Assembly (NCBI RefSeq): GCF_032452875.1
Contig: NC_083868.1
Coordinates: 38,730,537-38,794,536 of the forward strand
Origin: Bos javanicus
Lineage: Eukaryota > Chordata > Mammalia > Artiodactyla > Bovidae
Direction: 5' to 3'
DNA: 64,000 nt
Shown here: in pieces, positions 34,226-47,159 of the stretch
How positions within the stretch are numbered: position 1 is the first letter of the stretch
Layout of the letters: each line of letters starts with the position of its first letter
Notes under the pieces: generated by a model
The model's input: the letters and a program-made list of their open reading frames with translations, nothing else
What the model was told of the DNA's origin: nothing
Database searches by the model: none
Translations under genes and position numbers: made by a program

Positions 34226-34737
34226 TGAGTAGTATAATCTTTAGAGTATAAAGCAGTTGCTAGCAGTGTCTGAATATGGTGCCCTGGAAACTTGGCAACC
34301 ACAAACCACTTTCTGTAATGTTCCTTTTAAGGCAAAAGGCAAAAGCATCCAGGTACTCTGAGTTTCAGGGATTATACAAAGCTTCCCAGAATCCCCTAAG
34401 ATAAATGCATAGATTCTCTGTAGTAACAACTCTTAAGTTTTTAATTAACTAGCTAGTCAGCTAACTGGTTCCCAATGCAATGGAACACAAGGTAGGCAAG
34501 TTTAGATGATAGAAGTAGATCAGGGATAATGAATGATCCTGAGAGAAGAAAGAGATACACTGAAGTCATGATTTTAAAACGTGATAAATGTTCTATCATT
34601 TCACAAATTCTCCACCAAGTCTGGCCTTCAAAGAAAGGTGCATCTCTTTAAAAGTAAGTGTAGCCTCTTACAATAGCTTCCATTGTTTTCCTGTGTTTGC
34701 TTCTCTAATATTTAATCTTAAAAATGGTTATATCTTG
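34226..34737. other. Intergenic, nothing recognised
   Basis: No recognised repeat or gene. Confidence 0.45.
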
Positions 34738-34845
34738 AAATTCCCTATCAACCTAGTGGTTAGAACTCTGTGCTTTCACTGCTGAGGGTCTGGGTTCAAA
34801 ACCAAGTTGGGGAATTAAGATCCTGTATGCAAGTGGAGTGAAGAA
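34738..34845 (+). mobile_element. CHR-type SINE fragment
   Basis: tRNA-Glu-like head 'ttccctatcaacctagtgg', B-box-like 'gggttcaaaacc' and 'aattaagatcc', matching the head of cetartiodactyl CHR SINEs. Confidence 0.65.
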
Positions 34846-35949
34846 CATTAAAAGATCCCTGACCTGGGCTTTCTCCACATGCAGTCTCCCTGTTACAATG
34901 CCTATCAGTCCAAAATAGGATTAAATGTAATTAAAGTAATTCTCCCAGTGGAGAATCTAGATATGTATTCTAATTGTTTAATATTCTTACATGAGATCTA
35001 GACACAAAACTATGTCTGTGAAACAGGTGCAAGCTTAAAATCTAACCAATAAGTACTTAAAAATAAGTCTAATTTCCCTAAATATATGAACCACCCCTTA
35101 CTGCCATTTTTTTGTGCTCAGTACTCCCATTGTCCTTTGTGTTTTAAATTCTTTTGCTGACTTATTTCCTCTGTCAGTTTCCCACAGTCAGCATCCTTTA
35201 AAATTGGCTTAGAATTTTGCTACAGAAAATGCTGAAAAATCCCTTGCTGATTGTGTATGACATGTACCCTACATAAAATATACCATATTCATTTTCTTTT
35301 TGAACAATGCCTCTTACAAACATGACATTAAAATAGAATTGGGAAAACCATCTAGAAATAAGCAAATGGCTGTAATAGAATGTGTAATCGACTGCTTTCT
35401 ATGGTCACTAACACTGTATAAGGCGTTGAACCTAACTCCAAAAATACAAGGACATCAGTATAGAGAAGAGGAGGTTGGGTATCTGCACAAATAACCAAAT
35501 GGGTGGGAGGAAGTGTTCAGCAGGAAACTTAATGAACCAGCAGGGTGTTGTGGCAGCCAATAAAGCTAATGGGCATTAACAGAAAAATTCTATCTGGAGT
35601 GAGGGAGGCTATAGTGTGCTCTGCTCAGACTGTTGTTAGGATATTACATTGTATTTTGAATAGCGAATTATTAAAGGAATAGAAGCAAATAAAGTCAGTA
35701 CTCAGATAAGAAAATTCAAGATGTTGGAGTGTTTAAAATTTATGTCATATGAGAACTGTATTCAAATATTTAATGATCTCTGTGGATTCAAGGTTTATAT
35801 TTTCAGTTGTTTTCAAAATATGGACCTGGTACCTATGTATGGAAGAAAATAGGCTGAATCAAAAGAATAAGAAGGTAATTAGCTGCTTCAGGAGGTTTGT
35901 ATTTCCAGGTGCTCAAACATAGAAAACTGCTTGAGAGAGAATGCACACA
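34846..35949. other. Intergenic, nothing recognised
   Basis: About 1.1 kb of unique-looking AT-rich sequence. Confidence 0.45.
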
Positions 35950-36140
35950 GATTTATATAGCACTTATAATATTCCAGGCACTATTCTAAGCATTTCCAAA
36001 TATTATATTAATATCATGAGTCTTTATAATTTTGTTGTAAAGTAGGAGCTGTTCTGACCTCATGATTGGGGAAGGTGTTAGTTAATTATCTAAGGCCACT
36101 GGTCAGTACAAGCAGGGAATGGTTTTACTCTGATTCAGTA
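35950..36140 (-). mobile_element. MIR SINE
   Basis: 'tattccaggcactattctaa' and '...gttaattatctaaggcca' fit the reverse MIR pattern. Confidence 0.65.
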
Positions 36141-36144
36141 TCTT

Positions 36145-36498
36145 TTTTAAAAATTATTTTTGGCTGCACTGGATCTTGGTTGCTTTGCATGACCTTTCTC
36201 TAGTTGCGTCCAGCGGGGCCTTCCTTGTGGTATGCAGGCTTCTCGCTGTGGTGGCTTCTCTTGTTGCAGAGCACAGGCTGTAGTGTGTGCGCTTCGGTAG
36301 TTGCAGCATGGGTTTCAGCAGCAGCAGCACTGGGGCTAGTAGCTGCAGCTCTTGGACGCTGGAGCATCGGCCCAGCAGTTGTGGCACCTGAACTTAGTTG
36401 CCCCGTAGCGTGCGGAATCTTCCTGGACCTGGGGTCCCACGTGTATCCTCTGCATTTGCGGGTGCATTTTTATCCACTGTGCCACCAGGGAGGTCTTA
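36145..36498 (-). mobile_element. CHR-type SINE
   Basis: Reverse-oriented, with 'tttggctgcactggatcttg' at the left, G/C-rich body and tRNA-like head at the right ('gtgccaccagggaggtc'). An 'agcagcagcagc' stretch lies inside. Confidence 0.8.
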
Positions 36499-36656
36499 AT
36501 TTTGCCTTAGTCGTGTGTGTTCTGCCTCTTCTTTCCTAGGCCCTGTTTGGTCATGGGAGAGGGAGAAAAACACACAAATGGATGCCTAATAAAAGTCAGG
36601 AAAGACATATACCAGATGTTAATATTGATTTTTCTGTGTAGGTAGAAATGTGCTAT

Positions 36657-36800
36657 GTGCTAAGTCGCTTTGGTCGTGTCTGACCCTTTGTGATCGCATG
36701 GCCTGGAGCCTGCCAAGCTCCTGTGTCCATGGAATTCTCCAGGCAAGAATATACTGGACTGGGTTGCCATTTCCCTCTCCAGGGGAACCTTCCTGTGGGT
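36657..36800 (-). mobile_element. Bov-tA/BovA fragment
   Basis: Reverse A-monomer with part of the linker, ending 'ctctccaggggaaccttcct'; the tRNA-like head is mostly missing. Confidence 0.85.
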
Positions 36801-37033
36801 AAAAATCGATCATATTATTTTACATACATTTTCCAAATATTCTATAGTAAAGACATATTTAAAATTATAACTTTAATATTATATATTTGTAAGTAGTATA
36901 GTGTCTATTACTGTACTTAAAATAATAAAAGCATAAATAGTTAAAGCTTGAAGAAAGAACTAGACCAAGACTTTGGTCTCCCTTATTTTAGGATCAGTTT
37001 TTCTGATACAGAGTATATTCAGCATGGAAAAAC

Positions 37034-38122
37034 ATGTATTTCTGCTTTATTGACTATGCCAAAGCCTTTGGCTGTGTGGATCACAATAAACTGTGGAAAA
37101 TTCTAAAAAGAGATGGTAATACCAGACCACCTGACCTGCCTCTTGAGAAACCTATATGCAGGTCAGGAAGCAACAGTTAGAACTGGACATGGAACAACAG
37201 ACTGGTTCCAAATAGGAAAAGGAGTACATCAAGGCTGTATATTGTCACCCTGCTTATGTAACGTATATGCAGAGTACATCATGAGAAACTCTGGGCTGGA
37301 AGAAGCACATGCTGGAATCAAGATTGCCGGGAGAAATCTCAATAACCTCAGATATGCAGATGACACCACCCTTATGGCAGAAAGTGAAGAGGAACTAAAA
37401 AGCCTCTTGACGAAAGTGAAAGTGGAGAGTGAAAAAGTTGGCTTAAAGCTCAACATTCAGAAAACTAAGATCATGGCATCTGGTCCCATCATTTCATGGG
37501 AAATAGATGGGGAAACAGTGTCAGACTTTATTTTTGGGGGCTCGAAAATCATTGCAGATGGTGACTGCAGCCATGAAATTAAAAGACACTTACTCCTTGG
37601 AAGGAAAGTCATGACCAATCTAGATAGCATATTCAAAAGCAGAGACATTACTTTGCCAACAAAGGTCCATGTAGTCAAGGCTATGGTTTTTCCAGTGGTC
37701 ATGTATGGATGTGAGAGTTGGACTGTGAAGAAAGCTGAGCACTAAAGAATTGATGCCTTTGAGCTGTGGTGCTGGAGAAGACTCTTGAGAGTCCCTTGGA
37801 CTGCAAGGAGATCCAACTCCATCCTAAAGGAGACAAGTCCTGGGTATTCATTGGAAGGACTGATGCTGAGGCTGAAACTCCAATACTTTGGCCACCTCAT
37901 GCGAAGAGTTGACTCATTGGAAAAGACTCTGATGCTGGGAGGGATTGGGGGCAGGAGGAGAAGGGGACAACAGAGGATGAGATGGCTGGATGGCATCACC
38001 AACGTGATGGACATGAGTTTGGGTGAACTCCAGGAGTTGGTGATGGACAGGGAGGCCTGGTGTGCTGTGATTCATGGGGTCGCAAAGAGTCGGACATGAC
38101 TGAGTGACTGAATTGAACTGAT
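37034..38122 (+). mobile_element. BovB LINE, 5'-truncated
   Basis: About 1.1 kb from 'tttctgctttattgactatg' in the RT domain to the 3' end. A 210-codon open frame (37113-37745) still holds the catalytic 'LRYADDTTLMAESEEEL' block. Later frames are broken. This copy is a useful local outgroup for the two arms of the BovB inverted repeat. Confidence 0.93.
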
Positions 38123-38820
38123 GTTCAATCTGCACCTCCAAATGAGTCCCTTAGCCAGTTGGAGTTTTGGTTTATTTCTTTGTAAAATTAAAGAATTGGA
38201 TTATTTTTTATCTAGTCCCTTCTATTTCTGACTTTCCATGATTCTATGCAGTTTTACTGTCTTATCCTAAATAAAAGGCAAATGATTCTAGGGTAGACAT
38301 GAGAGTACCAGTTTATTAGCCTGCAAAATAAGTAACATGTGGACAGATATCCTTACAATGTGTTATTAATTCATTTCCTTAATGTAGCTAAGCTATGAGA
38401 GTATTGTTTTGTAGATCAAAATAAGTCAAATATTAGCACATTTGTAATGTTTAATGTAATACATGGAAAGACAATAATAATCAATAACCTCTCTACTCAT
38501 TAGTATTGAAATTACTATCACCTGCACAGATATACTTGAGGTTCAAATAATTAGAAAATTCTACCATATAGCCTGACCAGCTTTGGAGTTGGAAATTTAT
38601 ATTTTGAATATGAAATCAGAATAAGTGAGGTATCAGAAAAATTAAGCTGTCTAATGATATCAGAATAAGGTAGCCTGAATTATCTATGTACCTACCTGGC
38701 GATTGAAGCTCTGTTGCTTATAAGCTCCATATACCACCTCCACCCAACCTTACCAGTTGGACTAGGATTCCCTGAAATCTATTGATGTGTTGAAGGCTCC
38801 CTTTTCTTGCATATTGCACA
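38123..38820. other. Intergenic, mostly unrecognised
   Basis: A short MIR- or L3-like stretch ('tttctttgtaaaattaaag' ... 'gattctatgcag') may lie at about 38140-38260. The rest is unique AT-rich sequence. Confidence 0.4.
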
Positions 38821-38822
38821 GT

Positions 38823-39012
38823 TGCTGCTGCTGCTGCTAAGTCACTTCAATCGTGTCTGACTCTGTGCAACCCCATAGACGGCAGCCCACCAGGCTCCCC
38901 CATCCCTGGGATTCTCCAGGCAAGAACACTGGAGTGGGTTGCCATTTCCTCCTCCAGTGCATGAAAGTGAAAAGTGAAAGTGAAGTTGCTCAGTCGTGTC
39001 CGACTCTTTGCG
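38823..39012 (-). mobile_element. BovA2 SINE, truncated
   Basis: Reverse BovA2 with (TGC)n at the left, one complete monomer and a truncated second. Likely target duplications 'ttgcacagtt' (left) and 'ttgcgcagtt' (right). Confidence 0.88.
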
Positions 39013-39183
39013 CAGTTAGGTTCAGCCAAAATTGAAAACCCTGTGCCTTTGCTTTATCTTTGCTCCCAGACTGGATCCAAATCCCTTTCTCTAGAGCATT
39101 GGCTCACTTGAGTGTCTTTGCATATCTATGTCCTCATCCAGCTTACAGTGAAAAGTCTAAGGACTTTTTTTGTTTTACCAATT

Positions 39184-39490
39184 TCCTGATAGTTCAGTTG
39201 GTAAAGAATCTGCCTGCAATGCAGGAGACCCTGGTTCAATTCCTGGGTCGGAAAAGATCCTCTGGAGAAGGGATAAGCTACCCACTCCAGTATTCTTGGG
39301 CTTCCCGGGTGGCTCAGCTGGTAAAGAATCCACCTGCAATGCGGGAGACCTGGGTTCAGTTCCTGGGTTGGGAAGATCTCCTGGAGAAGGAAAAGGCTAC
39401 CCACTCCAGTTTTCTGGCCTGGAGAATGCCATGGACTGTATAGTCCATGGGGGTCGCAAAGAGTCAGACACAACTGAGCGACTTTCACTC
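39184..39490 (+). mobile_element. Bov-tA SINE with doubled tRNA-like head
   Basis: Two consecutive tRNA-like heads (39184-39297 and 39298-39400) precede a single A-monomer. Both heads have the same order: 'ggtaaagaatc', 'gcaggagacc' or 'gcgggagacc', then a 'ggttcaattcctggg'-like B-box. Confidence 0.88.
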
Positions 39491-40409
39491 ACTCACTTAC
39501 TCAAGAAGGGGATAAATTCACAATAACCCCCAAGTATTGGTGGCACTGTTTGCTCCCTCAGTGCAGTGTGAGATTCTTTTGGGATAGAAGAAGCTTCTTA
39601 AAAAAAAAAAAAGAAATTCCAGGCTGAGAATAAACTAAAGTTACCTGTGAAACCAGGCACCTCTACAAAGTTGTTACTAGCAACTTTGCTGCCCAAGAAA
39701 AGAAGCACCCAAAGCAACCGCAAATCAGCTTTGTAATTCACAGATGGGCGTTATTAACAATGTGCGCCATCTGGCAGCTTCCCTTTTTTGACTAATTTGT
39801 CTTGCTAACTAGGCTCAGTTATGCTTTATGCTGCTGAGGAAGTGCATGTGCTGTCAACATGTATATATAACAAATTTTAAGATTTCACAACCTTAAAATC
39901 ATTATTTTAAAAGTTTTTTTCTCTAAGTTTTGGCTACTCAGCCCTAGATATTGCTTTGCTTTCATGTACTATGTATCTTCAGTTTTTATATATCCTATTT
40001 TGACAGGGAACTTCTCAGAGATTTTCCTTTTAATCAATATGGAGAAATGTCTATTGGGTACTGCAGTGGTAAACACTAGGGAATTACAAAAGCCCCAAAT
40101 TCTGAAAATTCAGAAAAATTATTATATCAGTTATTATCTGTTTTATAGTTTCAAACTCATCTTCTATGAATTCTGTAAACTTGTAAGGTTGTCTGTATAT
40201 CTAATATTATTCTATGGTGTTTCTATTCTGAAGATAGCCATCATTAATCTTCCCTTTCTTCCTGCTCAATATCCTTTTTATTTTAACTAGGAAAGTGCAC
40301 ATTATGCCATTCTCTGTATACAGTTGCTGTGGAATTGATTAAATACAATTTCAATAACTTTCTCATTATAGCTAGATCTTGCACTCTTTATGAGAGAATA
40401 TCTTACCTA
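39491..40409. other. Intergenic, nothing recognised
   Basis: AT-rich; short A-run at 39600-39611. A 108-codon frame at 39964-40290 shows no recognisable protein feature. Confidence 0.45.
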
Positions 40410-40830
40410 TTGATTATAAGGGACAGAACCCAACTCAAACCAACCCAGGCAAAACAGTGGACATTATTGATTTACTACCAGTTAGAGAAATAAAAAGGAA
40501 AGGGCAACCAGGTATGACCAGATCCAGGACACAAATGTTATTTTCAGGTCTCTCTCTCAGCTTTTCCTCTCTCTGTGTGTGAGCCTCAATCTCTCCTGTT
40601 GTTTTGCAGTTTTCTTCTGCTGGCATCCTCATACCTGTAGGTGCCAGTTTAGCATCTTCAAAGAAAGGAGAACCAACCCTTTCCCCTCAGTTTCCACGCT
40701 GCAAACCCAGGAAGGGACTCTGTTGGGATTTGCTTATTCACCTACCTGTGAATGAATCATGAGGCCCAATCGTATTGTGCACCACGACTGATCCTGAGTC
40801 ATTCTTTTGGTTAGAGGATGGGCAATCAGG
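40410..40830. mobile_element. Ancient MER-type repeat relic
   Basis: 'acagaacccaactcaaacca' and a CTCT-rich middle followed by a region like 'attggcccagcttgggtcacgtg' in decayed form match a common old mammalian repeat whose name I cannot assign securely. Confidence 0.4.
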
Positions 40831-42950
40831 CAATATTTATCAACTGAAAATGAGGAAGGCATGCTTGCAGATTAAGCAGACAAATATGGTAGCTACCATG
40901 GTTTACCACACTATCTAAGAATAAAGGAACATTCAATATTATATTTAACTTTTCATTATGGTAACCAAACATCCTGGATTTTCTAGAACAATCCTGATTT
41001 CAAACAATCTATCCCACTGAGTAACCCCATGTTCAAAGTTTTGGATTGGAGAATTAGATATCATTCTACTCTCAGGCATACAGTGATTTGGCTTTCACAA
41101 AAGGAAACCTTTTTGAACTCTCTTACATGACAATCTAGGTATTTTTTTTTTTAAAGCTTTAATTAAAATGTGCTAGAATATAAAGTCAAGGAGAACACGA
41201 TCAATCGTAGGTGGTAAAGTATATAACAAAATACTTTCACAAAAGAAAAAATGTCTTGAAGTTTTGGGTAAGCCTCCAAATCTTGCCAGCTAATATCTCT
41301 TGCCATATATAAACTTGTGTAACTCTCAACACTGACATTTAGGCTACTGTTTTCCTGGCACTTTTCACAAGCTTATTAATTATGCTTTGAAATTTTGCTT
41401 TACAAACTATTACTTTTTAATGAGAGAGCTCATTATTTTTTATTGGAAGTACTTCACTGCCAACTGCTACCATTTTGTAGAAGGTAGGCAGACTTCAATT
41501 TAAGTGGCAGCACAAGGCTCTGTTATGCTTTTCTGTTCATATTGGCCCCAATCCGCCATCATTTTCCCTCCCTGCCAAAACAAACATTTCTCCCCACAAG
41601 GCATACATTTTTAACCCTTGGAACTTGAAGCAGCTATCAGAAGTCTACAAATTAATCTGTTCTGCCTTTGCTAACAGATGGCACACTGGCGCTAGGCACA
41701 CAGAGGCTGAACTCAAGGGATTCGCAACATTAAGAGTAACTGCGAAAACTATAAGCATTCAAAAGGCACTTATTTAAATTCACCAGACTGTGGCATTTTG
41801 TTAAAATAAAAAATGGAAGCATGAACCCCTTCCTCATTACCCTTCTCAAGTGATTTCTCCTTTGTTGAAAACAGTGCTCATTTTAATAAACCCCCAAAGG
41901 AGTACAACAAACAAATGTGACCAGTAAAAATGCAAGAGGTCGTGAACACTAATTATCATCAAACACCACCAAAATCTTCTGGACCCAAGGGACTTTTCTT
42001 AAGTCACTGCCCACTGCTGCAATATGTGCCTTATGTGATGAGTGGGAGAACCAACAGTCGGACGAGAATAAGATGCAGATAACGGTGTGCCTTTCAGTCC
42101 AAGTTACTCAAGAGGCACTGCCAGTGTGGCTGTTTAAAAATGACAACAGGTTTCGGAAAGTGAATTTAAAGCAGAAAAATACTTTTCGCCATCTTAACAC
42201 CATAAAAGGGAGAGAGTGCACCACAGGCTTTTAGGAGTCATGAGAGAGTTGGGGCATGCTGTGTTCTGATTTAAAATCCTTTTAAAGACTGCCCGTTTTT
42301 TCTTACTCTTTTTCATTTCCTGACGATAGAACAGAAAGCACTCTGTGGTATGCAAGTGACACATCATTTTATGCATCCAAGTGCTTTATTCGCTTAACCA
42401 TTTTTTCCAGCAATTTAAATAAATCACAGAGATGGAATTAGATTTTCCTGAAGAGCTAGAGAAAGGCAGTGAGAGGCTGAGTCACAGTTAATTTCTATTG
42501 AGCTGATAGGAATTTTACTCCCTCCATTTAGGTGATCCTCATGTAGTTTGGAGAGTAATGTCTGGCATCTTATCAGCCTACTATAGAGGCTGCTTAAGCT
42601 CCTGACTAATGAGTCTCTGAAATATTTTTAATGAATGATAGAGGGAGGAGTATGAAATGCCCTCATGTTTATTCATTTCCTCCTTGTAATGCTGGCAGAT
42701 AGATGGACTAAAAGATTGAGCACTTAAATAATTAACTCATTTAAAATGTGAATTATATGCATGATTTGCCTGACATGCTACTTGTGAAGTGGAACACACA
42801 CTAAAACCTCTCCACACAGCAGTAGAGATGGGGAGGAGAACAAGATATTTTAGGGATGGTTAATCTGGGAAAATTTAGAAAAAGTATGAGACATTAATGG
42901 GAATGGAGAAACAGAGAATCAGATACTCAATTTTCTTCCTCCAAAACAGG
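40831..42950. other. Repeat-poor island
   Basis: About 2.1 kb without any interspersed repeat I can recognise, which is unusual in this window. It has mixed composition with scattered CpGs (for example near 42056), an AP-1-like TGAGTCA at about 42478, E-box-like CAGATG and several TAATTA-type motifs. No coding frame stands out. Candidate conserved non-coding or enhancer sequence. Confidence 0.4.
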
Positions 42951-42954
42951 GATT

Positions 42955-43290
42955 TGGTGATAATTTTTGATAAAGGGCCAAGTAGTAAATATTTGAGGCT
43001 TTGCAAGCCATATGGTCTCTGTTACATCTACTGAGCTCTGCCGGTGTGGTCCCCAAAGTAGCCATAGGCATTAAGTAAATGAATGGATGTGGTTGTACCA
43101 CACTAGAGCATAATGTATTGGCATTGAATTTTGAATTTCCTATACTTCTGAAGTGCAACAAAATTTTCTTCTTCTTTTCGTTTTTGACTGTTGCCACCAC
43201 TAAAAATGTAGAAAACATTCTTATTCACAGGCAGGACAAAAATAGTCAGTGGAGCCACGGATGGTTGTTTGTGATCCCACTCTAGAAGGC
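42955..43290. mobile_element. hAT-type DNA transposon relic
   Basis: 'aaagggccaagtagtaaata' and 'tttgaggctttgcaagccat' followed by 'ggtctctgttacatctactg' match a well-known non-autonomous hAT family; the right portion is diverged. Confidence 0.65.
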
Positions 43291-44349
43291 TGTATATGCG
43301 TCTCCATTTAGTTACAGAATGAGTGTGTAGGGCTTGAGTGGGACAGAGTGTTATGTAATTGTGGGATGCTTGATGGAAATGGTCTTTCGATATTATCTAG
43401 TCCAGAACTCTTACTTTAATAATTATCCTTAGCATTTCTAGTTTATTATTAAGTATGCTAGGACATATATGTCATAGTGCAGTACAAAGAGTGGCATATC
43501 TCTGGTGATTTCACTTGGTTTAGGGTCTGCTTCTAGGTTCTGCAAGTCTAATAACATTTATCAGTGCTTTTGATTTTATTAGACCAGATGAAGCTGGCTC
43601 ATGTTAACTCAGGATATTAACTTTTTTAAAGCCCTTTTTCACCTTTGCAATTTTATGAAACCTAAGGATCACTTTTTCAGAATAGTTGTTTAAAGGCTTA
43701 AAATAAAATACAATATCCAGTCATTGTTGATAATGAAAAAATATGTTAAAATACAGTTATAAAATTATAAATAATTTGTGCTATGGTAATATATACTTTT
43801 TTTGTTAGCTCAGTAAATAATAGGATCTAGTAAAGTAGTGATGAACATAAATGCTATTTTATAAATAATACTTCATATCACAATGTGATATGAGAAAATC
43901 TGTGATTTGTTTTGGAAATAAAGTCTTAGATACTGTTAAAATCTCGCAGGATACTGAAGTATATAAGCCAGAATGCTAATGTAGTAATATTCAAAGAATT
44001 ACATAAGTATTCAGCAGACCAAGTCTTCGTATTGTCTTTACTGTGTTGTTCTCTCTATGGGCCAAATATGTAAGAAGTTAAAGCACAGGGAGTTTGCTTT
44101 CTGAACAGGAAAGTTGAGCAAGGATAGTTATGATTCAAATAACTTGGTACTTCCATCTCCCCAGGTGTTGATATAGGCAACAAGATGGTCTGCTTGCATT
44201 TTCTTGCTGACCTCTCCCCTAGGCAGTACTTAAATGCCAGCATTTGCTCTAATGGAAGCTTTTCTGTTTCCTTTAGAAGCAGCTACTCTTAGTGGCACAC
44301 TTTCTATATAATGGATTTTCTCTGGTTCATCTACATCTTTAGTAAGCCT
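43291..44349. other. Intergenic, nothing recognised
   Basis: About 1 kb of AT-rich sequence, no known repeat. Confidence 0.45.
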
Positions 44350-45090
44350 CCAAACAATTTCTGGGATCCTTCAGTGAGTACCTTGCAGATGCTTCCAAAC
44401 AAGAACCTCTCCTGTGTTGTACTGCAAAAATGGCCATAAAGATCCATCCACATACCCTTCTAGCTATGTCCCACCACCCAACACCTCCCCCAACACTGCT
44501 TCTCAGCTTGACGGTGTGATTTTCTTTGATCAATGGGACATGAGCGAAATGACACAAGCAGGGCCTCGAAAAGCACTTGCCCTTGGGAGTTTGCTCTCTT
44601 GTTTTTATAGAAAACTGGAAAAACCCAATGAGAAAGTGGGGGCTCAGCTGTTGGATGATGAAAGACACATCCCAGACCATGCAGCTCCTGTCTAAACCAC
44701 ACATGAGTGAACCAAGAGGAATCTGTCCCAGCTGAATCTGTCCCAAATCAGCAGAACCTCCTGCTCTGATGCATAGATTCTGGAGTATGATAAATGTTTA
44801 CTGTTTTAAGTCTCCTTGTTGTATGATGGTTTGTGTGTTTGTGTGCATGCTGTCGCTTCAGTTGTGTTCGACTCTTTGTGACCCTGTGGACTGTAGCCCA
44901 CTAGGCTCCTCTGTCCATGGGATTTCCCAGGCAAGAATACTGGAGTGGGTTGCCATGCCCTCCTCCAGGGGATCTTCCCAACCCAGGGATTGAACCCAGG
45001 TCTCCTGCATTGCAGGCAGATTCTTTACTACTGAGGTACCTGGGAAGCCCTGTATGATGGTTTGTACTGCAGTCAAAACTAACTGCTTAC
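44350..45090 (+). mobile_element. MLT1-type (MaLR) LTR split by SINE
   Basis: 'caatgggacatgagcgaaat' and 'cacaagcagggcctcgaaaa', then 'ttggatgatgaaagacac' and 'aaatgtttactgttttaagt', follow the MLT1 LTR order. The last bases resume after the Bov-tA ('gcagtcaaaactaactgctt'). The overlapping frames here are LTR sequence, not genes. Confidence 0.75.
44836..45050 (-). mobile_element. Bov-tA SINE
   Basis: Complete reverse Bov-tA with perfect 15-bp target duplications 'tgtatgatggtttgt' at 44820-44834 and 45051-45065. It inserted in an MLT1 LTR. Confidence 0.95.
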
Positions 45091-45914
45091 AATACCATTT
45101 ACTTTCCTACTTCATCCCTTTCCAGTGATACTATCCTCAAAACTCTGTGGAGATTACCGTGGTGCTCTGAAAACACTCTGCTGAGGTACTACATTTCTTT
45201 CCAGCCTTTGCTTAGCATCTCTCAGTATTACATTTTTTCACCGAGATGTAGAGAAGTTGCCTCAAGCATCCCATGTCTAACGCAGATATTGAGTGCAAAT
45301 AACTTACTGGTTTGATTCCAAATCTCATCTCTTCTGTTTCATAGAAGGAATGTGATAGTATAATAAACTCTCGCTTAAGTTGCATTTGAATGTAGAAAAA
45401 TATACCACAGAGAGGAGACAAGGCTTTACTCAAAGAAATAAACTGTTAGTAATGGAATTTCAGGAATCAGTTGAGGTATTTATAGGCAAAACAGAGTTCC
45501 TCACATACCTTACAACTATGTCCACAGCATCAGGGCTAGGGTGAGACCAGCAAACTTTCTAAGACACAAAAATTAAAAAGGCATCTACTTTCAGGGTCAT
45601 GTTGGTACCGAGAGTGAAAGCCATTATAAATTTTGTGCCCCAAACCTGTTTCAGCCCTGGTTTGCAGCATTATGCAGGCCATAGTACTTACCGACATTTG
45701 CTATGAGCGTGGCAAGACACTGTTGGTTGCAACCCCAACAACCATTTCTCTCCGTTTGGTCACGCTCATAACATACCAAGTTTTGTTCAGTTGCCTCCAC
45801 AGATTTCTGTGTTCACAAAGGGTCCCTGTCCTCCCCTTCCTTGTCCACCCCACTCCTTGGGTGTGAGTCATTATCTTTGTGAGGCAGGATAAATCTAAGG
45901 CAAGCATGCTGCCC
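45091..45914. other. Intergenic, nothing recognised
   Basis: No recognised repeat or gene. Confidence 0.45.
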
Positions 45915-46455
45915 ACACCTCTTCCCAATGATTGGTTCTCATGGGCATGTGACCCAGTCCTGGAGAGTGGAACTTGGCAGAGTTCTTCTGAGGTGCTCCA
46001 GGAATGGTACTCTCCCTAATCAAAAGGAATATACAGGAGCAAAGCCTCTTTTCTTTTCTAAACATATTGATAAATGATGCCTAGCCTTGCTACAACCATT
46101 TGCAACCATGAGGAATAGATTGTGGACTTGCTAGAGATAACAGATGAAAGTAATGTCAAACACCTAGGTCCTTAATGACAAGGCTGACCTGTTGAATTAA
46201 CCACAAATGAGCTATACCTTAGAGAAGGAAATGGCAACCCACTCCAGTATTCTTGCCTGGAGAATCCCGTGGATGGAGAAGCCTGGTGGGCTGCTGTCCA
46301 TAGGGTCGCACAGAGTCAGACACGACTAAAGCGAGTTAACAGCAGCAGCAGAGCTATACCTCTGGACTTCAAATATATGAGATAATGTTTTAAGCCACTT
46401 TTAGTCAAGTTCCTGTTAATTGAAGCTGAAAGTATATTTGATGCAACCAAATACT
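45915..46455 (+). mobile_element. MaLR/ERVL-type LTR relic split by BovA
   Basis: The sequence on both sides of the BovA monomer reads as one LTR end ('ctctggacttc', 'gttttaagccactttt', 'gttaattgaagctgaaa'). The left part is strongly diverged. Confidence 0.5.
46220..46350 (+). mobile_element. BovA monomer SINE
   Basis: A single A-monomer with an (AGC)n tail and perfect 11-bp target duplications 'gagctatacct' at 46209-46219 and 46351-46361. This is the half-length form of BovA2. Confidence 0.93.
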
Positions 46456-47159
46456 CTGAATTTGCAGAGAGTTTTGCCTGTGGGGGAGACTACCACTTCC
46501 TTAATGCTTTAATTAAACAACATACAGAATATCTCCTTTCATTTCAAGCGTGGTTAAAGAAACAATAACAATGTAGGAGACCTGAGATCTTATGAATCAA
46601 TGTAATTTAATTTGTGAGGTAAGCTGAATAGCCATAGGCTTGGTATTAATAAATACAGCAAGAAACCTGCAACTTTTTGTCACAGAGATGGAATCTCAGG
46701 ACACTGGGGTGAGAAACACAGGTAATAATAAGCAGAGTACCTTTGTTTAACAATATGAGCACAATAGGAACAACATAGGAAATTGGTGGAGAAAAGAAAT
46801 CTCACTTGTATTTAATATACTGAGATACACATCAGCAGTGATTTAGAAAAGCCTGCTAAGTACACACGTGATGGCCACGTTGCCACAGAAATAAAAAGGG
46901 AGACTTTATGTTCATGGAGACTTTATTTTTAAAAGAAATCAGAGATGTGAGAAGGAAACAAAGATATTATGACTAGTACACGTTTAAAAATCTGGGGTTT
47001 TCTCCATTGCTGGACTATCTACACTGGGAGTATGAAATCAGGGAGGTTTTACCAAAGGGAGAGAAGGGAGGCTAGAGAACTAGATGAGGAAAATAAAACC
47101 CTAGAAAATATGAAAGCAGAAGGACAAAAATAACATGCATTATGAAGAAGAGATGAGAG
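46456..47159. other. Intergenic, nothing recognised
   Basis: A-rich sequence before the L1; its right end may already belong to the L1 5' region. Confidence 0.4.

Noticed and set aside
38820..38841. (TGC)n tracts at several loci as disease-type trinucleotide repeats
   Set aside because: Most are the tails of BovA2 SINEs and are short; the one at 2296 is inside L1.
44339..44746. Overlapping 135- and 93-codon frames on opposite strands
   Set aside because: The DNA aligns in order with an MLT1-type LTR, so the frames are by-products.
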